Positions 17,447 through 25,233 of a stretch of 35,849 bases of DNA are shown here, piece by piece. Both the position numbers and the translations under genes were made by a program. The notes under the pieces are model-generated. The model ran no database searches. It saw only the letters and a list, made by a program, of their open reading frames with translations, and had not been told where the DNA came from. Position 1 is the first letter of the stretch. Each line of letters opens with the position of its first letter. The stretch is from Anaerolineales bacterium (GTDB lineage: Bacteria; Chloroflexota; Anaerolineae; Anaerolineales; UBA11579): assembly GCA_016935415.1 (NCBI GenBank), contig JAFGRA010000070.1, forward strand, positions 1-35,849, given 5' to 3'.

Positions 17447-18508
17447 CTACTTCAATGTCAGTTTGCCGCGCATACGCACGTATTCGGCATAATCGATTTC
17501 CGTGCGCCGGGCAATGTAATCTTTAGTGGAAAGCGCGGCCGTGCGCCGCTCGAGCAAGGCATCCGTAGCCTGCAAGATCATGGCATCGGAGCCAGCCCCA
17601 GAGCCATAAGAAACCATCAGGATGCGGTCGCCGGGCTTGGCTTCGTCCAGGATGGCAGTCAAACCAATGATGGCTGCACCGGAGTACGTATTACCAATGA
17701 TCGGGGCCAGCAGCCCGGTTTCGATCTGTTCGGGTGTAAAACCCAACGACTTCCCCACCCGCTGCGGGAACTTGGCATTCGGCTGGTGGAACACGGCATA
17801 TTGGAAGTCGGAAGCCTGCATTTCTGTCGCTTCCATCATCTCCGTAGCTGCCGCGGAAACGTGCTTGAAATAGGCCGGTTCGCCAGTGAAGCGATGACCA
17901 TGTTCAGGGTACTTCTGGTAAGCACGCCGCCAAAAATCAGGTGTATCGGTCACAAATGAATAAGTGGCTTCGATCACAGCCAGCGATTCTTCCGCCGGGC
18001 CAATGATATAAGCTGCGCCACCCGCCGCCGCCGTATATTCCAGCGGATCACCGGGACGGCCTTGGGCAGTATCCATCCCGATTGCCAAAGCATAATTCGC
18101 CATACCGGAACCCACAAAACCCATCGCTGCCACCATTGCTTCGGTGCCCGCTTTGCAGGCGAATTCCCAATCAGCAGCCTGCACATTGGGGACGGCCCCA
18201 ATCGCCTCGGCCACAATCGTCGAAGTCGGCTTGACCGCATAAGGGTGCGACTCGGAACCAACCCACACGGCACGAATATCTGTCGGGCTGATCCCAGCGC
18301 GCTTCAGCGCATTGCGGGCAGCCTCAACGGACATGGTAACAACATCTTCATCTGAACCCGGCACCGACTTCTCTTGAATCGGTACCCCGCCCGTGCCTTC
18401 CGTCCAAATGCGCGAGATTTCTTTGGCAGGCAGGCGGTAACGCGGCACGTATGAGCCATAACCAACGACGCCCACCGGAATCTTTGGTTTCAATAGTTTT
18501 TCTGACAT
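17447..18508 (-). CDS. mvaS: Hydroxymethylglutaryl-CoA synthase, archaeal type
   Basis: Condenses acetyl-CoA with acetoacetyl-CoA to HMG-CoA, the first committed step of the mevalonate route. The 353-residue protein matches the short archaeal type. The catalytic set is intact: Glu86 ([14 protein letters not shown]), Cys118 ([10 protein letters not shown], the only cysteine of the protein) and His241 (FHQPNAKFP). NTYSG and [10 protein letters not shown] close the active site. It lies 39 bases after HMG-CoA reductase and 12 before the thiolase homologue, so the three are almost certainly one transcript. The intact active site contrasts with that of its neighbour. Confidence 0.95.
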   Translation of the reverse strand: MSEKLLKPKIPVGVVGYGSYVPRYRLPAKEISRIWTEGTGGVPIQEKSVPGSDEDVVTMSVEAARNALKRAGISPTDIRAVWVGSESHPYAVKPTSTIVAEAIGAVPNVQAADWEFACKAGTEAMVAAMGFVGSGMANYALAIGMDTAQGRPGDPLEYTAAAGGAAYIIGPAEESLAVIEATYSFVTDTPDFWRRAYQKYPEHGHRFTGEPAYFKHVSAAATEMMEATEMQASDFQYAVFHQPNAKFPQRVGKSLGFTPEQIETGLLAPIIGNTYSGAAIIGLTAILDEAKPGDRILMVSYGSGAGSDAMILQATDALLERRTAALSTKDYIARRTEIDYAEYVRMRGKLTLK

Positions 18509-18547
18509 TTCCTCAATTCCTTCCAGGGTAAGCTGAAAGCAAAACCT

Positions 18548-19828
18548 TTACTGGTTTCGCCATTCTTTCAAAATTTCTTCGGCGCGGTCAATACGCACCT
18601 TTTTCTCTTTCACAAGCTGCTGTGCCAGGCGGGCGATGTCATCACCTTCCGCTCCGGCAGCCACAGCTACCTGCCGGGCATGCAATCCCATATGCCCGCG
18701 CTGGATACCTTCGGTCGCCAGGGCGCGCAGCGCGGCCAGGTTTTGGGCCAGCCCAACCGAAACGATGATCTCAGCAAGCTGCATGGCGCTCTCCACGCCC
18801 ATCAATTTGAGGGCTGCACGTGCCGTAGGATGCACCTTGGTTGCACCGCCTACAGTGCCAACAGCCAGCGGCATTTCCAACGACCCCACCAAATTACCTT
18901 CTGCGTCTTTGCTCCATGTGCTCAAGGCGGTGTACTGTCCGCTGCGGGCAGCATAGGCATGCGCGCCGGCTTCCACCGCGCGCCAGTCATTACCGGTCAC
19001 GATTACCACCGCATCGACGCCATTCATGATGCCTTTGTTGTGCGTAGCTGCCCGGTAAGGGTCGACTGCTGCAAAAGCCCAGGCTTCGATGATCCCGTCG
19101 CGTACTTCTTCAGCATTGAAATCGCCAAAAGCCAATTCAGACAGCGGGATCGTGCAACGGGCGCGGGCCACGCGCCGGTCAGCGAGATTCGAGAGGATGC
19201 GCAAATGTACGCGTCCACCGGTAATCTCTTCCACGATTGGAGCCAGACGTTCACAGGCCGTGTTCACCGCATTGGCGCCCATGGCGTCGCGCACATCATA
19301 GATCAAGTGCAGCACCAGGAAAGCGCCAATTGGAGAATCTTCGAATATACGCACTTCCAGATCGCGCGGTCCACCGCCCAACTTCTTCAAAATCGGGTCA
19401 ATCTCGGCCGCTTCGGCCAACAATTGGCCTTTTTGCTCAAGGATCTTGAGCCGCGCAGTCGCCGGATCATCTACCTCCAGCAGTTGCATCTGGCCGATCA
19501 TCTGCGGTTCGCTGGTGTGCGCCGTGAAGCCACCTCCAGCGCGCGCCAATTTCGCCATGAAGGATGCTCCCGCCACCACCGAAGGTTCTTCAACCGCCAT
19601 CGGCACGAGCACATCCCGGCCATTGACCATAAAGTTTAATCCAATTCCCAAAGGCAGCGTATGCAATCCAACCACGTTCTCGATCATGTGATCGGCTTGC
19701 CCGACCGTTAGGCCGGGGGACGCGGTCAATGCATCCAATTCCTCGGCCGAAAGCAATCCATCGGGGTCAAGTTGCTGCTGGCGTTCTTCCAGGGACAGGT
19801 TATAAAATCCGGGTCTGCGTGAACTCAT
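18548..19828 (-). CDS. mvaA: Hydroxymethylglutaryl-CoA reductase, class II
   Basis: Reduces HMG-CoA to mevalonate. The 426-residue protein shows class II features: ENVVGLHTLPLGIGLNF (substrate Glu), MAVEEPSVVAG, the cofactor-binding DAMGANAVNT, the catalytic Asp region VTGNDWRAVEAGAHAYAAR, and the flap His in GIQRGHMGLHARQVAVAAGA. The last part closely resembles the Pseudomonas mevalonii enzyme. The position as first gene of an operon with HMG-CoA synthase points to biosynthesis of isoprenoids, not mevalonate breakdown. NADH or NADPH preference cannot be told here. The ATG at 19828 is the only suitable start. A promoter lies at 19873-19901. Confidence 0.95.
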   Translation of the reverse strand: MSSRRPGFYNLSLEERQQQLDPDGLLSAEELDALTASPGLTVGQADHMIENVVGLHTLPLGIGLNFMVNGRDVLVPMAVEEPSVVAGASFMAKLARAGGGFTAHTSEPQMIGQMQLLEVDDPATARLKILEQKGQLLAEAAEIDPILKKLGGGPRDLEVRIFEDSPIGAFLVLHLIYDVRDAMGANAVNTACERLAPIVEEITGGRVHLRILSNLADRRVARARCTIPLSELAFGDFNAEEVRDGIIEAWAFAAVDPYRAATHNKGIMNGVDAVVIVTGNDWRAVEAGAHAYAARSGQYTALSTWSKDAEGNLVGSLEMPLAVGTVGGATKVHPTARAALKLMGVESAMQLAEIIVSVGLAQNLAALRALATEGIQRGHMGLHARQVAVAAGAEGDDIARLAQQLVKEKKVRIDRAEEILKEWRNQ

Positions 19829-19870
19829 TATCCATCATCCTAATTATCTAGACACCATTACCAATTTAAC

Positions 19871-19882
19871 TACTTATAAGTA
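19871..19882. promoter_or_regulatory. Palindrome TACTTATAAGTA overlapping the mvaA -10 box (candidate operator)
   Basis: A perfect 12-base palindrome that contains the -10 hexamer of the mvaA promoter. A protein bound here would block RNA polymerase. The divergent TetR-type gene is the obvious candidate, but no binding evidence exists in the sequence. Confidence 0.4.
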
Positions 19883-19901
19883 TTGTGCAAATATATGACA
19901 A
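19873..19901 (-). promoter_or_regulatory. Putative promoter of the mevalonate operon
   Basis: Minus strand TTGTCA (19901-19896), 17-base spacer, TATAAG (19878-19873). It gives a leader of about 38 bases before the mvaA ATG. Confidence 0.65.
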
Positions 19902-20215
19902 ATATGCTCGCAAAAACTATCAATCGAATTTTGAACGACAAATTTTAAGATTCGGACAGTTAGACTTTCCAACTACCAAAAATATTAACGCCGCGCCACA
20001 AAAAAGGATACGTCCCGTAATATTTCAATAAAACCACTAACCTCGAATCGGGGCAAGCACACAGCTGCAACCAGGCAAACACTCAAGGCGATTCTCCGCA
20101 TATTCTTTTATACGCTCACCGGTTCCAGGCTAACCAGACTGCCAGCCATTTTATGTAGATATTTGTTACAATTGCGCCCAGATTTAGTGGTTATCCAAAC
20201 TTATTGAGGTTAATG

Positions 20216-20797
20216 ATGGTAGAGAACAATCCAGATCGAACATCCCGTCGAGCACTCCGCAACCGCAAAGCGATCAAAACCACTGCGCAAGCGCTGCTGC
20301 TTGAAAAAGGGTACGATGATCTCACCGTTCAGGATATTACTGAGGGCGCTGATCTCGGCTACGGCACATTTTACAACTACTATAAAGACAAAGACGAATT
20401 GATCTGGGACATTTTACAACCCGGCTGTCCGGCAGATATCAAATTGAATGGACATACGCCCGAAGAGACCGGCTTTGGCTGCTACCTCCAGGCCTTCGAA
20501 CACGCCGCCGAAAGCTGGCAATTATTCCGCACGGTGCTGAGCAGCAACGGCGTCAAAGCGCTGACCACCAACATGGAAGAATTTTTCTCGCCGCAAATCG
20601 AACGCATCCTTGATATCACCGGTCTCTATCAAAAGATCAGCACTCCCAAGGAACTGCTGACCGAATGCGTCACCGGCGCGTTGGTGCGCATCATGACCTG
20701 GTGGCTGCAAACACCGAACGAATACAATACCGAGCAGATCGCCACCATGTTCTATGAATTGATCCACCGTGAAAGCCCGCCAGAACTCGTAAATTAG
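20216..20797 (+). CDS. TetR/AcrR-family transcriptional regulator
   Basis: A 193-residue protein with an N-terminal TetR DNA-binding domain: helix 1 AIKTTAQALLLEKGYDDLTV, then the helix-turn-helix DITEGADLGYGTFYNYYKDKDEL. The remaining 130 residues form a variable ligand domain that cannot be assigned. The gene is divergent from the mevalonate operon, which makes that operon a likely target, although it could also act on the plus-strand NfeD/flotillin genes. Several start codons are possible (TTG 20204, ATG 20213, ATG 20216); GAGGT at 20206-20210 gives best spacing to 20216. Its stop codon lies inside a heptamer repeat. Confidence 0.9.
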   Translation: MVENNPDRTSRRALRNRKAIKTTAQALLLEKGYDDLTVQDITEGADLGYGTFYNYYKDKDELIWDILQPGCPADIKLNGHTPEETGFGCYLQAFEHAAESWQLFRTVLSSNGVKALTTNMEEFFSPQIERILDITGLYQKISTPKELLTECVTGALVRIMTWWLQTPNEYNTEQIATMFYELIHRESPPELVN

Positions 20798-20811
20798 AAA
20801 TTACAAATGAC
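20791..20811. repeat. Degenerate heptamer repeat (3 units)
   Basis: Units aaattag, aaattac, aaatgac. The first two are identical to the first two units at 689-702, 20 kb away, which shows that the element is dispersed. The first unit supplies the TAG stop of the TetR gene. Confidence 0.5.
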
Positions 20812-20877
20812 CGCTGCGATTAGCCGAAAGTGGCTCCATTCAGATTGTAAGAACCATGTTAGAATCAGGTAAAAATA

Positions 20878-20897
20878 CCCCACATATGGGGATTTTT
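20878..20897 (+). terminator. Short hairpin with T-run, probable terminator of the TetR gene
   Basis: CCCCA-CATA-TGGGG followed by ATTTTT. The stem is only 5 bases but GC-rich. An A-run (20871-20875) on the other side makes it look symmetrical. Confidence 0.5.
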
Positions 20898-20916
20898 CGT
20901 ACAATAGATGCGAACA

Positions 20917-20932
20917 CCCGCATATACGCGGG
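20917..20932 (+). promoter_or_regulatory. Second small hairpin in the NfeD/flotillin leader
   Basis: CCCGC-ATATAC-GCGGG, 26 bases after the previous hairpin and about 40 before the NfeD start codon. No T-run follows, so it is not a normal terminator. It could be part of the 5' leader of the flotillin operon. Confidence 0.3.
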
Positions 20933-20973
20933 ATCATATTAGACGGACATTACAATCAATAAGGATTAATGAG

Positions 20974-21609
20974 ATGACAACACTGGAAACCTTTTACCTG
21001 GTGTGTGCCATCGTGGGTGGCGTACTATTCATTTTGCGAGCCATCCTTTTCTTCTATGGCCTGGATTCTCACGGCGATGTAGATGTTTCCGGCCTGGACG
21101 GCGGGGATATCGACATGCACTTCGATGGGGACATCGCCCATGATATTCACACCGATATCGGGCACGGCGATACGGATGTATCCAGTACTCCCCACGATAC
21201 CGACGTCAGCTTTCAATATATTTCCCTCCAGGGTCTGACCGCCTTCCTGATGATGTTTGGGCTGGTGGGCCTGGCTACGGCACGCGGTGGTTTCAGCATC
21301 ATCTGGACGATCATCTGGGGCGCAATCGCCGGCGTATTTACCATGTGGGTGATCAGCCGCGTGTTCGCTTTCATGGGCAGCATGCAGTCCGAAGGCACCC
21401 TGCGCATGGAAAATGCCGTTGGCAAAGAGGGCAGCGTCTATCTGACCATCCCCAAAAATGGCACCGGTAAGGTCAACCTGGTCGTCCAGGGTTCGCTCCG
21501 AGAATTCGATGCTGTAGCCGAGGATAAAATCAAGATACCCACCGGGCAGCGCGTCAAAGTTATTCAAATCACAAACAACAGCACTTTAGTTGTTAAAAAA
21601 TTAGAATAG
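20974..21609 (+). CDS. NfeD-like membrane protein (flotillin partner) with an Asp/His-rich loop
   Basis: A 211-residue protein. A first membrane helix (residues about 6-28) is followed by an unusual segment, residues 31-77, with 14 Asp and 6 His; then two more helices (about 85-100 and 108-128) and a C-terminal OB-fold NfeD domain (AVGKEGSVYLTIP to VKVIQITNNSTLVVKKLE). Proteins with this soluble NfeD domain pair with flotillin-type SPFH proteins in membrane microdomains, and a flotillin gene follows after 18 bases. ATG 20974 is preceded by AAGGA; the frame extends upstream without support. The Asp/His loop could bind metal, which is inference. Confidence 0.85.
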   Translation: MTTLETFYLVCAIVGGVLFILRAILFFYGLDSHGDVDVSGLDGGDIDMHFDGDIAHDIHTDIGHGDTDVSSTPHDTDVSFQYISLQGLTAFLMMFGLVGLATARGGFSIIWTIIWGAIAGVFTMWVISRVFAFMGSMQSEGTLRMENAVGKEGSVYLTIPKNGTGKVNLVVQGSLREFDAVAEDKIKIPTGQRVKVIQITNNSTLVVKKLE

Positions 21610-21627
21610 AAAATAGAGGAGATTATC

Positions 21628-23151
21628 ATGGCTAATGCTGCAACTGCTCAGGCGATTGGTTTAATTGCCTTAGTCGTCTTCGTGATTGTAGTTTTCTTCA
21701 CCTTCGTCTATCTGGCGAGCCGCTTCAAACGCTGCCCGTCCGATAAAATCCTCGTGATCTACGGGCGTGTGGAACAAGGCCGTTCGAGCCGTACCCTGCA
21801 CGGTGGCGGAACATTGGTCTGGCCGCTTGTACAGGATTACGCTTATCTCAGCCTGACCCCGATCACGATCAGCATCCCACTGCAAGGTGCGCTTTCACAG
21901 CAAAACATTCGCATTAACGTCCCCAGCACCTTCACGGTCGGGATTAGCACCCAACCGGAGATCATGTCCAACGCTGCCGAACGTCTGCTGCACCTCTCCC
22001 CCGTACAAATCGAGGACATGGCAAAAGAAATCATCTTCGGCCAACTGCGTCTGACCGTCGCCTCCCTAACCATTGAGCAGATCAACCAGGACCGCGAGAG
22101 TTTTCTCGAATCGGTGCGCAAGAACGTTGAGCCGGAACTCAATAAGATCGGCTTGTACTTGATCAACGTGAATATCACCGACATCACCGATACCTCCGAC
22201 TACATCGAGAGCATCGGCAAGAAGGCCGCATCTGAGGCGATCAACGTAGCCATCGTTGACGTAGCCGAAAACGAGAAAATGGGCGCCATCGGTTCCGCCA
22301 ACGCCAACCGAGAGAAAGACATTCGCGTGGCCGAGAACGCCGCCGAAGCTGAAAAAGGCAAGAAAAGTGCCGAAGCCGGACAGCGTATCTTCGTCCAAGA
22401 ACGCGAAGCCGAAGCCGTGGACGGCGAAAACAAAGCCAAGGCCAATATCGCCCAATCCAACGCCGAACTGGCCGTAAAAGAAGCTGAAGCTCAGCAACAG
22501 GCCGAGATCGCCCGCCGCGAGGCCGTCGCCCAAATCCAGAAAGCACAATACCTGGCCGAGCAGGAACGCCTCAAGGCCGAGGACATCGTCCGTCAGGAGA
22601 TCGAGAAACAGAAGATTGAGATTGCCGCCGAGGCCCAGGCAGAACGTATTCGCCGCGAGGCGAGAGGTGAAGCGGACAGTATCCTGATGCGCTTTGAAGC
22701 GCAGGCCGAAGGCACCAAAAAACTGCTTGAAGCCAAGGCCGATGGTTACCTCAAGCTGGTTGACAGCACCAATGGCGACGCCACCGCCGCCGCCACGCTG
22801 CTGATGATCGAGAAGATGGAAGAACTCGTCAAACTGCAAGTCGAAGCGATCAGCAACCTCAAGATCGACAAGGTCACCGTGTGGGACTCGGGCGGCGGCA
22901 ATGGGCAGGGTTCGGCTACCGCTAATTTTGCCTCCAACCTACTCAAGAGCATCCCCCCACTGCACGATGTTTCCGCCATGGTCGGCATCGAACTGCCCGA
23001 ATATCTGGGACGCATGGTTGACGAGCGCGTCAAGGATGCCATCCAGGGCGAGAGCAAGGACGCGGGTCTCTCCACCGAAGACATGGCCTACCTGGATGAT
23101 ATCGTCGAAGACGACGCGGCCGACGAAGACACCTCCGAACCAGAAGCCTAA
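21628..23151 (+). CDS. floT: Flotillin (SPFH-domain membrane microdomain protein)
   Basis: A 507-residue protein with an N-terminal membrane helix (about 8-31), an SPFH/band-7 domain (about 36-200, KILVIYGRVEQGRSSRTLHGGG onward), a long Ala/Glu-rich coiled coil (about 205-385 with many AEA repeats) and a C-terminal flotillin region. Flotillins oligomerise at the inner face of the membrane and organise signalling and secretion proteins. Length and order are normal. GAGGAG precedes the ATG. It is the second gene of the NfeD operon, and a strong terminator follows. The last 30 residues are very acidic. The repetitive coiled coil gives long but spurious reading frames on the other strand. Confidence 0.94.
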   Translation: MANAATAQAIGLIALVVFVIVVFFTFVYLASRFKRCPSDKILVIYGRVEQGRSSRTLHGGGTLVWPLVQDYAYLSLTPITISIPLQGALSQQNIRINVPSTFTVGISTQPEIMSNAAERLLHLSPVQIEDMAKEIIFGQLRLTVASLTIEQINQDRESFLESVRKNVEPELNKIGLYLINVNITDITDTSDYIESIGKKAASEAINVAIVDVAENEKMGAIGSANANREKDIRVAENAAEAEKGKKSAEAGQRIFVQEREAEAVDGENKAKANIAQSNAELAVKEAEAQQQAEIARREAVAQIQKAQYLAEQERLKAEDIVRQEIEKQKIEIAAEAQAERIRREARGEADSILMRFEAQAEGTKKLLEAKADGYLKLVDSTNGDATAAATLLMIEKMEELVKLQVEAISNLKIDKVTVWDSGGGNGQGSATANFASNLLKSIPPLHDVSAMVGIELPEYLGRMVDERVKDAIQGESKDAGLSTEDMAYLDDIVEDDAADEDTSEPEA

Positions 23152-23171
23152 GCTTACCTGATCCAAACACA

Positions 23172-23213
23172 AACACCTCACGCTGCACAATTTGGCGTGA
23201 GGTGTTATTATTT
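23172..23213 (+). terminator. Rho-independent terminator of the NfeD/flotillin operon
   Basis: A 12-base perfect stem (aacacctcacgc / gcgtgaggtgtt, 23172-23206, 11-base loop) is followed by the T-rich tattattta. Confidence 0.88.
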
Positions 23214-23248
23214 ACACAGATTGATTGGGTCGATAATTATCAAATAAG

Positions 23249-24424
23249 ATGAACGCTCAAAAGAAGTTATTTCCTATCCTGGTTTGCATACTATCATTGT
23301 CCTTGCTGACAGGCTGTAGCTTCGCTGTGAACCAAAGCCGGGTTGCAAGCGAGATTGATGAAACGCATACGCCCACATCATTGAGCACAAGCACTGCAAC
23401 ACGCCCTATAAAAACCGAAACTCCGCTGATACCTACTTTGCCACCCTCACCATTACCAACTCCAACCTTATTGCCAAAAGAACCGATAAGAACGTTCCCC
23501 ATTGAGGGAGAAGAACTTGCTTATTCCTCTGATGGCACAATGCTCGCGCTGTCACAAGCAAGAATCGAAACGATCCTCCTTATCGATCCTCTCACTGGAG
23601 ATACCCTGAGATCAGTAGATTTGCATCCCTTAAAAGGTCTCTACCACACAATTTTCGATATGACCTTTTCACACGATGACAAATGGTTGGCTGCCGGCGG
23701 GAATGGGCATGCAGTCTACTTCTACGACGTGATTACGGGTGAAGAAATCAATGGTACAGGAGCTGCTGGCGATATTATTGACGTGGATTTTTCATACAAT
23801 GACGAGTTTTTCTCATTTGTACATACCTTTGGCCCTGCATACGCTCAGATCCTTTATTCAAAAGGTCAAATCGATCCTGATTATTTCAAAATTGAACTAC
23901 CTGCAAGTTTGACGGCCTATAGTATTGCCTTTTCTCCACTTGAACCGCTGCTTGTAACCGGAAGTTATAACAATACTGCAAGTTCCTTTAATTCGTTTGT
24001 TCAAATCTGGGACCTTGCTCCCTGCATAAACGGTGAGGCTTGTGAACCAGATCTGGTCGCTGAGACTAAGCTAATAAATCCAAATGGTTTTGTAAAAACA
24101 ACCTGCTTCACTCAACCAGGAGAATTGACCCTTCATATTGGAAACGAATTATGGAAATGGAATTACATAACCAATGAAAAAAAGACTCTGCTATACGAGG
24201 CCAAACCGGTCGAAAAGTTGATTTGTAACCAAAGTACAATCGGCCTCGTTTATGAGAACGGCGACTTCCTGCTAATTGAACCTACCAACAATACAACATC
24301 GAATGCCTTTAAAATAGATAGTGCAATCTTTGACAGCCCATATGATATCGAGCTCTCACCAGATGGGACTGAATTAGCAGTGGCAGCTTTTGATCACCCT
24401 CTTAGAATCTGGGAGTTGCGCTGA
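23249..24424 (+). CDS. Lipoprotein with WD40-like beta-propeller
   Basis: A 391-residue protein with a lipoprotein signal (lipobox LLTGC, Cys23), a Thr/Pro-rich linker (about 36-76) and a C-terminal domain of repeated blades: YSSDGTMLALSQ, FSHDDKWLAAGG, FSPLEPLLVTGS and the final LSPDGTELAVAAFDHPLRIWEL. Such propellers usually bind other proteins or ligands; no catalytic motif was found. It should be exposed on the outer surface. Codon use is visibly more AT-rich than in the flotillin and methyltransferase neighbours. There is no clear ribosome site before ATG 23249. The RNA methyltransferase gene starts 7 bases after its stop. Confidence 0.8.
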   Translation: MNAQKKLFPILVCILSLSLLTGCSFAVNQSRVASEIDETHTPTSLSTSTATRPIKTETPLIPTLPPSPLPTPTLLPKEPIRTFPIEGEELAYSSDGTMLALSQARIETILLIDPLTGDTLRSVDLHPLKGLYHTIFDMTFSHDDKWLAAGGNGHAVYFYDVITGEEINGTGAAGDIIDVDFSYNDEFFSFVHTFGPAYAQILYSKGQIDPDYFKIELPASLTAYSIAFSPLEPLLVTGSYNNTASSFNSFVQIWDLAPCINGEACEPDLVAETKLINPNGFVKTTCFTQPGELTLHIGNELWKWNYITNEKKTLLYEAKPVEKLICNQSTIGLVYENGDFLLIEPTNNTTSNAFKIDSAIFDSPYDIELSPDGTELAVAAFDHPLRIWELR

Positions 24425-24431
24425 GGCAAAT

Positions 24432-25223
24432 ATGTTCGATATCACCAGCCACCAAAATGCCAAGATCAAGCAAGTGCGCGCTCTGGGACGCAAGAAGGAA
24501 CGCGCCAGCCAGGGCATGTTCGTGGTCGAAGGCATCCGCCACGTCGGCGAAGCCGCCGAAGCCGGAGCAAATTTCGAGTTCGTGCTCTATGCTCCCGACT
24601 TATTGACCAGCGAATTCGCTAACGAACTGATCTCCGACCTCAAAAGCAAAGACGTGCCCTGTTACAGCACGGATGGTGAAGCATTGGCATCGGTAACCGA
24701 CAAAGAAAATCCCCAAGGCTTGCTGGCCGTGATCCGCTGGCAGCCTGCCAGCCTGACCACTCTCAGCCCGGATAACTTCAACTGGGGTGTAGCGCTGGTC
24801 GCTTCGCAAGATCCCGGCAACGTGGGCACGATCCTGCGCACGCTGGACGCGGCCGGGGCGGACGGTTTGCTGCTGCTGGATAACAGTGTCGACCCCACCC
24901 ACTCGACGGCCGTACGCGCCAGCATGGGCACACTTTTCTGGAAACCCGTTGTGCAGACCACTTTCGAGGACTTCGCCACCTGGACAAAGGCACACGGGTA
25001 TCATGTGTACGGCACCTCCGCCCACGGCAGCCTGGATTACCGCGCAGTTAAGGAATACAAACGCCCCTCCATCCTGCTGTTGGGCAGCGAGCGGGAGGGG
25101 CTGAATGCCGAGCGGATTGCAGTTTGCGAACAACTTATCAAGTTACCGATGGGCGGCCGGGCAACATCCCTGAACTTAGCCGTTGCCGCAGGAATATTGA
25201 TCTATCAAATGATCGAAGATTGA
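24432..25223 (+). CDS. SpoU/TrmH-family RNA 2'-O-methyltransferase
   Basis: A 263-residue protein with the N-terminal RNA-binding domain (SHQNAKIKQVRALGRKKERA, then FVVEGIRHVGEA) and a C-terminal SPOUT knot. The three SpoU motifs are visible: NVGTILRTLDAAGADG, LLLGSEREGL and LPMGGRATSLNLAVAAGI, with the conserved Asn, Arg and Glu. Such enzymes transfer a methyl group from SAM to a ribose 2' hydroxyl of rRNA or tRNA; the layout is closest to 23S rRNA methyltransferases, but the target nucleotide cannot be read. ATG 24432 has GAGG upstream and follows the lipoprotein stop at once. It converges on the next gene with 10 bases between stops. Confidence 0.9.
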   Translation: MFDITSHQNAKIKQVRALGRKKERASQGMFVVEGIRHVGEAAEAGANFEFVLYAPDLLTSEFANELISDLKSKDVPCYSTDGEALASVTDKENPQGLLAVIRWQPASLTTLSPDNFNWGVALVASQDPGNVGTILRTLDAAGADGLLLLDNSVDPTHSTAVRASMGTLFWKPVVQTTFEDFATWTKAHGYHVYGTSAHGSLDYRAVKEYKRPSILLLGSEREGLNAERIAVCEQLIKLPMGGRATSLNLAVAAGILIYQMIED

Positions 25224-25233
25224 TCTTCGGGGG

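Larger units (their letters stand above)
19829..20215. other. Divergent intergenic region between mvaA and the TetR gene
   Basis: 387 bases without a gene. It holds the mvaA promoter and a palindrome near its left end. The middle part (about 19910-20150) is AT-rich on the left and shows no ORF, strong hairpin or RNA gene. Near the right end TTGTTACAA (20167-20175) is a short dyad that could be a regulatory site for the TetR gene. Confidence 0.6.

Noticed and set aside
18680-19639. Plus-strand open frame of 319 codons
   Set aside because: It is antisense to HMG-CoA reductase, which is certain from its motifs.
22066-22839. Minus-strand open frame of 257 codons rich in Gly, Leu and Phe
   Set aside because: It is the complement of the repetitive Ala/Glu coiled coil of flotillin, which creates long open frames by codon bias.
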